From Macrocystis pyrifera (Eukaryota > Sar > Phaeophyceae > Laminariales > Laminariaceae): DNA of 64,000 bases. Positions 60,801 to 64,000 of this stretch are shown here, piece by piece (the stretch's first letter is position 1; each line of letters opens with the position of its first letter). Below the pieces are notes generated by a model. The model did no database searches. It saw only the letters and a list, made by a program, of their open reading frames with translations, and had not been told where the DNA came from. Made by a program: the position numbers and the translations under genes. The DNA lies in NCBI GenBank assembly GCA_031763025.1, contig JASSKH010000003.1:8025199-8089198 (forward strand), in the 5' to 3' direction.

Positions 60801-63454
60801 GAAATCTGGACCGTGCTATTAATACCACCATGGATATTTGTTCGGTGTATGTACCACCTGAGGAGTATTGGGGCTCGGCGCATATTCATGTTCTGCGATC
60901 AAGCAAAACGGCTCTTTGTTAAATCCGTGAGGCGGTACCTGTGCAGGAGGCTTCGCAAAAAACGCAGATATATTAAGTCCCCCGTATGCCAAAACTGCGT
61001 CGACCAGTCAGTCGTCTTACAAACCAAGGCCAAAACTGTGACGCCGAGAACGACGCCATATCGCACGTCGAACGACTCGTAGCATACAAGGAAAATAACG
61101 TCCACACTTTGCCTTTGTCCGAACCACAGCAACCCCAGGAAGGAAAATCAAGCACCAACCCCTCTCCCCCCCCCCTCCCCCCGCCCGGCGCGAGCGCGTC
61201 TCCTCCCCGTCGCTCCTTCAATGTCCCGTCCCCCACGTACCCAAGCCATAATCACCTCTTGGACGTCGTGAAAACTGACGCCCGGTTGAACGGCGAACAG
61301 CACCATCTGGTTCCACCTCGGCGGTATCGTCTTGGTCGGCGCGTAGGCGGGAATGCCGGGCACACCCTCCGTCTCCAGCGGGTACAGCTGCAGGCCACCG
61401 CCGTCGGGCTTCTCGCCCGACCCCCAGTCCTTGTCCACGAGGTACAGGATGTAAGACACCTTGTTCCGTCGCGTCAAAACACGGTAAGTCACGAAGTCAA
61501 GTCAAAGCAAGTACATAGCCTAGAGCAACCAGATGCTTGAAAAACTCGAGGGACTGTAGTTTCTTCCCTTCAATCTCCGACAAGCTGTTGGCATTGCCGC
61601 TGTTTTGGTACTCAGTTGTTCGGCTTCGGCGTAGGGCAACCCAAGCCAATACCACTATTATTACTGCACCATAGTCCTGCATATTTACTGGCATGGTACT
61701 ACGGTGTTATCAAATTGTTTTTTGAGTTTGGGGGCTATTCACCACCACAACCCGCAACACGTATAGCATTGTAGGCCTCGCAGGATACTTTGAGGGGAGT
61801 GGTTGGTTTCATGCGGCTAAAAATTACAGTCCGTGACGTGACTTTCCGAGTACCGCGCAGTGAACATTTCGATGAGCACGCATCACCACTCTTACTCGGT
61901 ACGTACGCGGTTGGGTGACTGAACAAATCAACACCCCAATTTAGCCCAGCTAAACCAGGAGGTGCGGTAGGCACACACCCAGCTGTACTGATACACGCCT
62001 AAGGGGGAATAGAAGAGCCGACCAGTCGACTCACAGAGCGTAGGGATAAACCGACTCTACACGTGAAGCAAAACACAACAACCACAAGGCACAAAGGAGA
62101 GCCACGCAGTCCACGCACAGACTCACAGAGCACAGGTTTGAACCGACTGTATACATGAGGCAGAAAACGCCGATACCGACATCTACGCTTGCGCTTACAC
62201 CTACAACCCTACGAGTACGCGTACAGCAGTAGGAGGTACTACTTGTACCAGGTGTAATACCTACCTGGTATCTAATAGTAGAACATGCCAGCAGTGATAC
62301 GTACCTTCCTGGTCCCGATTACATCGTCGTGGCACAGCAGGTGGCCAGTGTGGCCGAACGCGTTGGCCGAGAGGTCGATTTGCTCTCCGCTCAGCGGCCC
62401 AGACCCCGTGAGGGACTGCACCAGTCGCCGAAACTCCAGGGAGTACAGGCCGTCCCGAATGGCGAAGAGGGAAGGGAGGAGGCGCTTAGACTCTTCCGGG
62501 AGGCCGTCCATGTTTGCGAGGTCGCCGGTTTGGTACACCTGACAAGATGATGCGTGCGCACCCGAGAGGTAAAATGATAGAGGGGTGGTCTCTGAGAAAA
62601 CAAAACAAAACACTCCAGACGATTCACGCTCAAAACTCAAAACTCACAACTGGCGCTATTGCTGAACCTGCTGTGCGTGTTATAGAATAGCTGCTGTTCA
62701 GAACTCAGGACGGTATATGCGTACACACACTGCTGCGTATAATATACCTGTTGACTGGTATACCATACCCTCTTTGAGAAGGAGCGGAGATAACGATGGG
62801 TAAACCCTCATTCGTCGTTGCCAATACGGTATGCTGATACTTGATACGTACACGTTTGATTTTAGGGCGAGCCCGGGATCAGAGTGCCGCACGGAGGTAG
62901 AGTCGTGGTCAACTGCTGTGTCGCTCTCGCAAAGAGCAGATCCTAACCGTGTGGCAGCCACTCGAAGCTAGTGCACCTACAGTCCTTGAAAAGCAGACGT
63001 ACAGGCCTACAGACAACATGTAGGGTGAAGCAGGACTGTCAACCAAATGCTGCTGTAGGTGTACCGTACAACAGCAATATCTCGAACACATCAAAACAGC
63101 AGCAGCGTACAGACGACACGGCAAAGTCCAGCGTCTTCTCACAGAGGGACGCTGCAGCAGACATGCAGGCCATGGGCTTGCAGACTAACACCAGACCTTG
63201 AAAATGTCCGTCTCCTTTAGAGTGGCCTGCATGTTGGTCTTGAGTTCTTCGCATGCAGTCCGCAGCACCGCGTCGTCCATGAGATCGGGTATAACCAGAT
63301 GTCGGTATGGCGTAGAAACCTTGTAGTCGCCCTGTAGCCGAGCCACTGCATCTGGCTCGAATAAGCTAGCTCGCAGCGGTTGCAGGGATGCGGGGACTTC
63401 ACTCGTTCCCTCAACATTATCCTGGCCGTTTTCAATGCCCTCGCCGCCCATCAT
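57068..63454 (-). CDS. OGFOD1: OGFOD1/TPA1-type 2-oxoglutarate and Fe(II) dioxygenase (ribosomal prolyl hydroxylase)
   Basis: Eight exons, ~703 aa. Family members hydroxylate a proline of small-subunit protein uS12 (Rps23) and affect translation fidelity and stress response. The N-terminal catalytic domain shows STPYRHLVIPDL, KETDIFK-VYQTGDLANMD, the HxD iron ligands in LLCHDDVIGTRK, VSYILYLVDKDW, the distal His in GVSFHDVQEV and the 2-oxoglutarate-binding Arg in PRLAVSGWFH. The C-terminal non-catalytic domain shows GWRKAGPPHRQRML, ARRFRPGLDYTLA, EVGGYVTYLG and NALSLVLRDDAEIASFVKYL. All introns are phase 0. Exon 4 (253 nt) and exon 8 (779 nt) each miss a multiple of three by one base, giving two frameshifts that look like sequence errors. 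The start is the Met-Met pair at 63454; the frame extends 28 codons further to 63538. Confidence 0.93.
57887..57965 (+). repeat. Diverged R1-head-like fragment
   Basis: GTACTCATCCGTTGCTTGCC, CCATTGACCCCGCATCCC and GAGACGGAGCAC correspond in order to TACTCAT, CATAGACCCTCGCATCCC and GGGACGGAGCAC of R1. In OGFOD1 intron 7. Confidence 0.5.
58540..58587 (-). CDS. OGFOD1: OGFOD1 exon 7 (48-nt microexon)
   Basis: EKDDEIGALLRKLRDK, 16 codons in phase 0; acceptor ACCGGAG, donor GTAACG. The acceptor was chosen because the AG 14 nt earlier gives the wrong frame. Confidence 0.75.
59186..59232. repeat. (AAC)n microsatellite
   Basis: AAC/ACA units just downstream of OGFOD1 exon 6 on its strand, inside the intron. 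Confidence 0.85.
59259..59474 (-). CDS. OGFOD1: OGFOD1 exon 6
   Basis: 72 codons, with GVRGGWRKAGPPHRQRMLRL, the conserved GPPHkqR motif. Acceptor GGTTAG. Confidence 0.9.
59854..59973 (-). CDS. OGFOD1: OGFOD1 exon 5
   Basis: 40 codons, GLKELAEWVNPEYLAPSMVD to STIQLHRFLK, the linker to the C-terminal domain. Confidence 0.9.
60505..60757 (-). CDS. OGFOD1: OGFOD1 exon 4 (2-oxoglutarate Arg; one-base frameshift)
   Basis: VYNEHKPRLAVSGWFHAALP opens the exon. After an eight-base T/A run at 60624-60631 the coding continues one base out of register as TGATSTLEQLKG to DDFEGAQ. The exon is 253 nt between phase-0 neighbours, so one base is surplus. Confidence 0.88.
61256..61459 (-). CDS. OGFOD1: OGFOD1 exon 3 (distal His)
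   Basis: 68 codons: VSYILYLVDKDWGSGEKPDG, LQLYPLE, IPPRWNQMVLFAVQPGVSFH, DVQE. The final His is the third iron ligand. Confidence 0.95.
61460..62304. other. OGFOD1 intron 2
   Basis: 845 bp with an imperfect duplication of GACTCACAGAGC-like sequence at 62029 and 62119, a TACAGCAGTA at 62222 and a TACCTGGTA at 62262. No gene. Confidence 0.7.
62305..62538 (-). CDS. OGFOD1: OGFOD1 exon 2 (HxD iron ligands)
   Basis: 78 codons: VYQTGDLANMDGL, LLPSLFAIRDGLYSLEFRRL, GPLSGEQIDLSANAFGHTG, LLCHDDVIGTRK. His and Asp of CHDD are the first two metal ligands. Confidence 0.95.
63197..63454 (-). CDS. OGFOD1: OGFOD1 exon 1
   Basis: A variable N-terminus, then STPYRHLVIPDLMDDAVLRT and NMQATLKETDIFK. Donor GTCTGG, phase 0. 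The longer start at 63538 adds MHWKLEIDC..., which does not resemble the family. Confidence 0.88.
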
Positions 63455-63538
63455 GCGGTGTTGCAGGCTGCAAGCTGGGTTCAAGCGTTGCAGGCACAAC
63501 CACAAAGCGGTGCAATCAATTTCCAATTTCCAGTGCAT

Positions 63539-64000
63539 GGAGTTCCATGATGTTGTGATGCCGTTATTACTTGCGGCGAAACAAAAAATGAGCCGTTTCG
63601 CCGTTTCGCGGTTTCAAAACGAACTATTGTCGACAAGTCGACAAGTCGACAATCGACTGCGGGGGACCATACTGTAGTAAATAGGACCTACGGTACACAC
63701 AAAAACATATATATATATATAAATATTTTACTAACTATATTTGTTCTATTTACTATGGTCCCCTGTTATAGACACAACCGACGTCTGACAAGTTGTCAGT
63801 CAGCAGTTAGACAACTGACGACGTGGCAAGTGACAATCGAGACATGATCGAAGAAACGATTGGTGAGCAGAGCGAGGATATCGAACGATACTTACTACAC
63901 ATTCATGCGAGATGTCGAGTTTCGTGCTACGACGAACAGCAGTATCATAGAGCTCGGTATCATTGTCAGCCACACCGCAAGTTCGCGTCCAACGCGAAGT
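63539..64000. promoter_or_regulatory. Upstream region of OGFOD1
   Basis: Contains GTTTCGCCGTTTCGCGGTTTC and GTCGACAA repeats, then a MITE about 200 bp from the start codon. Promoter elements are not recognisable. Confidence 0.5.
63656..63769 (-). mobile_element. MITE copy upstream of OGFOD1
   Basis: GCGGGGGACCATACTGTAGT left arm (with a 3-bp insertion) and CTATGGTCCCCTGTTA right arm around an AT-dinucleotide core. Confidence 0.85.

Overview
This is a nuclear eukaryotic window carrying parts or all of five intron-rich protein genes in a very repeat-rich background. The organism is most likely a brown alga or a close stramenopile. That is an inference from GC-rich exons with mostly phase-0 GT-AG introns of 0.3-4 kb, abundant poly-G, CTG, GTA and GGTC microsatellites, and a ciliary gene (CFAP100) that flowering plants lack. 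No rRNA, intact tRNA, CRISPR array or prokaryotic operon is visible.

Layout. (1) 2-17175 (+): the 3' part of a nuclear chromatin reader with several PHD-type zinc fingers, a split bromodomain and an acidic/basic tail. Its introns are filled with poly-G-bounded repeats, palindromic MITEs and a 100-N assembly gap. (2) 17176-20695: convergent intergenic DNA. (3) 20696-33723 (-): a complete 13-exon CFAP100/MIA1 gene, a regulator of ciliary inner dynein arms, reconstructed in phase as 542 aa. (4) 33724-35070: divergent upstream region. (5) 35071-44589 (+): a complete 8-exon leucine-rich-repeat protein of 314 aa. (6) 44590-48701: intergenic DNA holding a non-LTR retroelement reverse-transcriptase tail facing an inverted second 3' end. 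(7) 48702-55289 (+): a ~1.5 kb-codon, 2-exon TKL-like protein kinase with unusual insertions. (8) 57068-63454 (-): an 8-exon OGFOD1/TPA1-type 2-oxoglutarate dioxygenase (ribosomal prolyl hydroxylase).

The genes do not form a pathway; they are ordinary unlinked housekeeping and ciliary genes. The interest lies in the genome texture. There are at least fourteen copies of a TA-target MITE (two of them nested pairs), a ~530-bp repeat whose poly-G-linked head is reiterated upstream of full copies, tRNA-derived SINE-like dimers, and tandem duplications that copy the 3' end of an exon plus its splice donor into the following intron. Two short words, TACCWGGTA and TACTGCTGTA, occur far more often than chance predicts. 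Three of the five genes carry one-base breaks in short homopolymer or G/C runs, which the exon-length arithmetic exposes. These look more like consensus errors than real pseudogenes.
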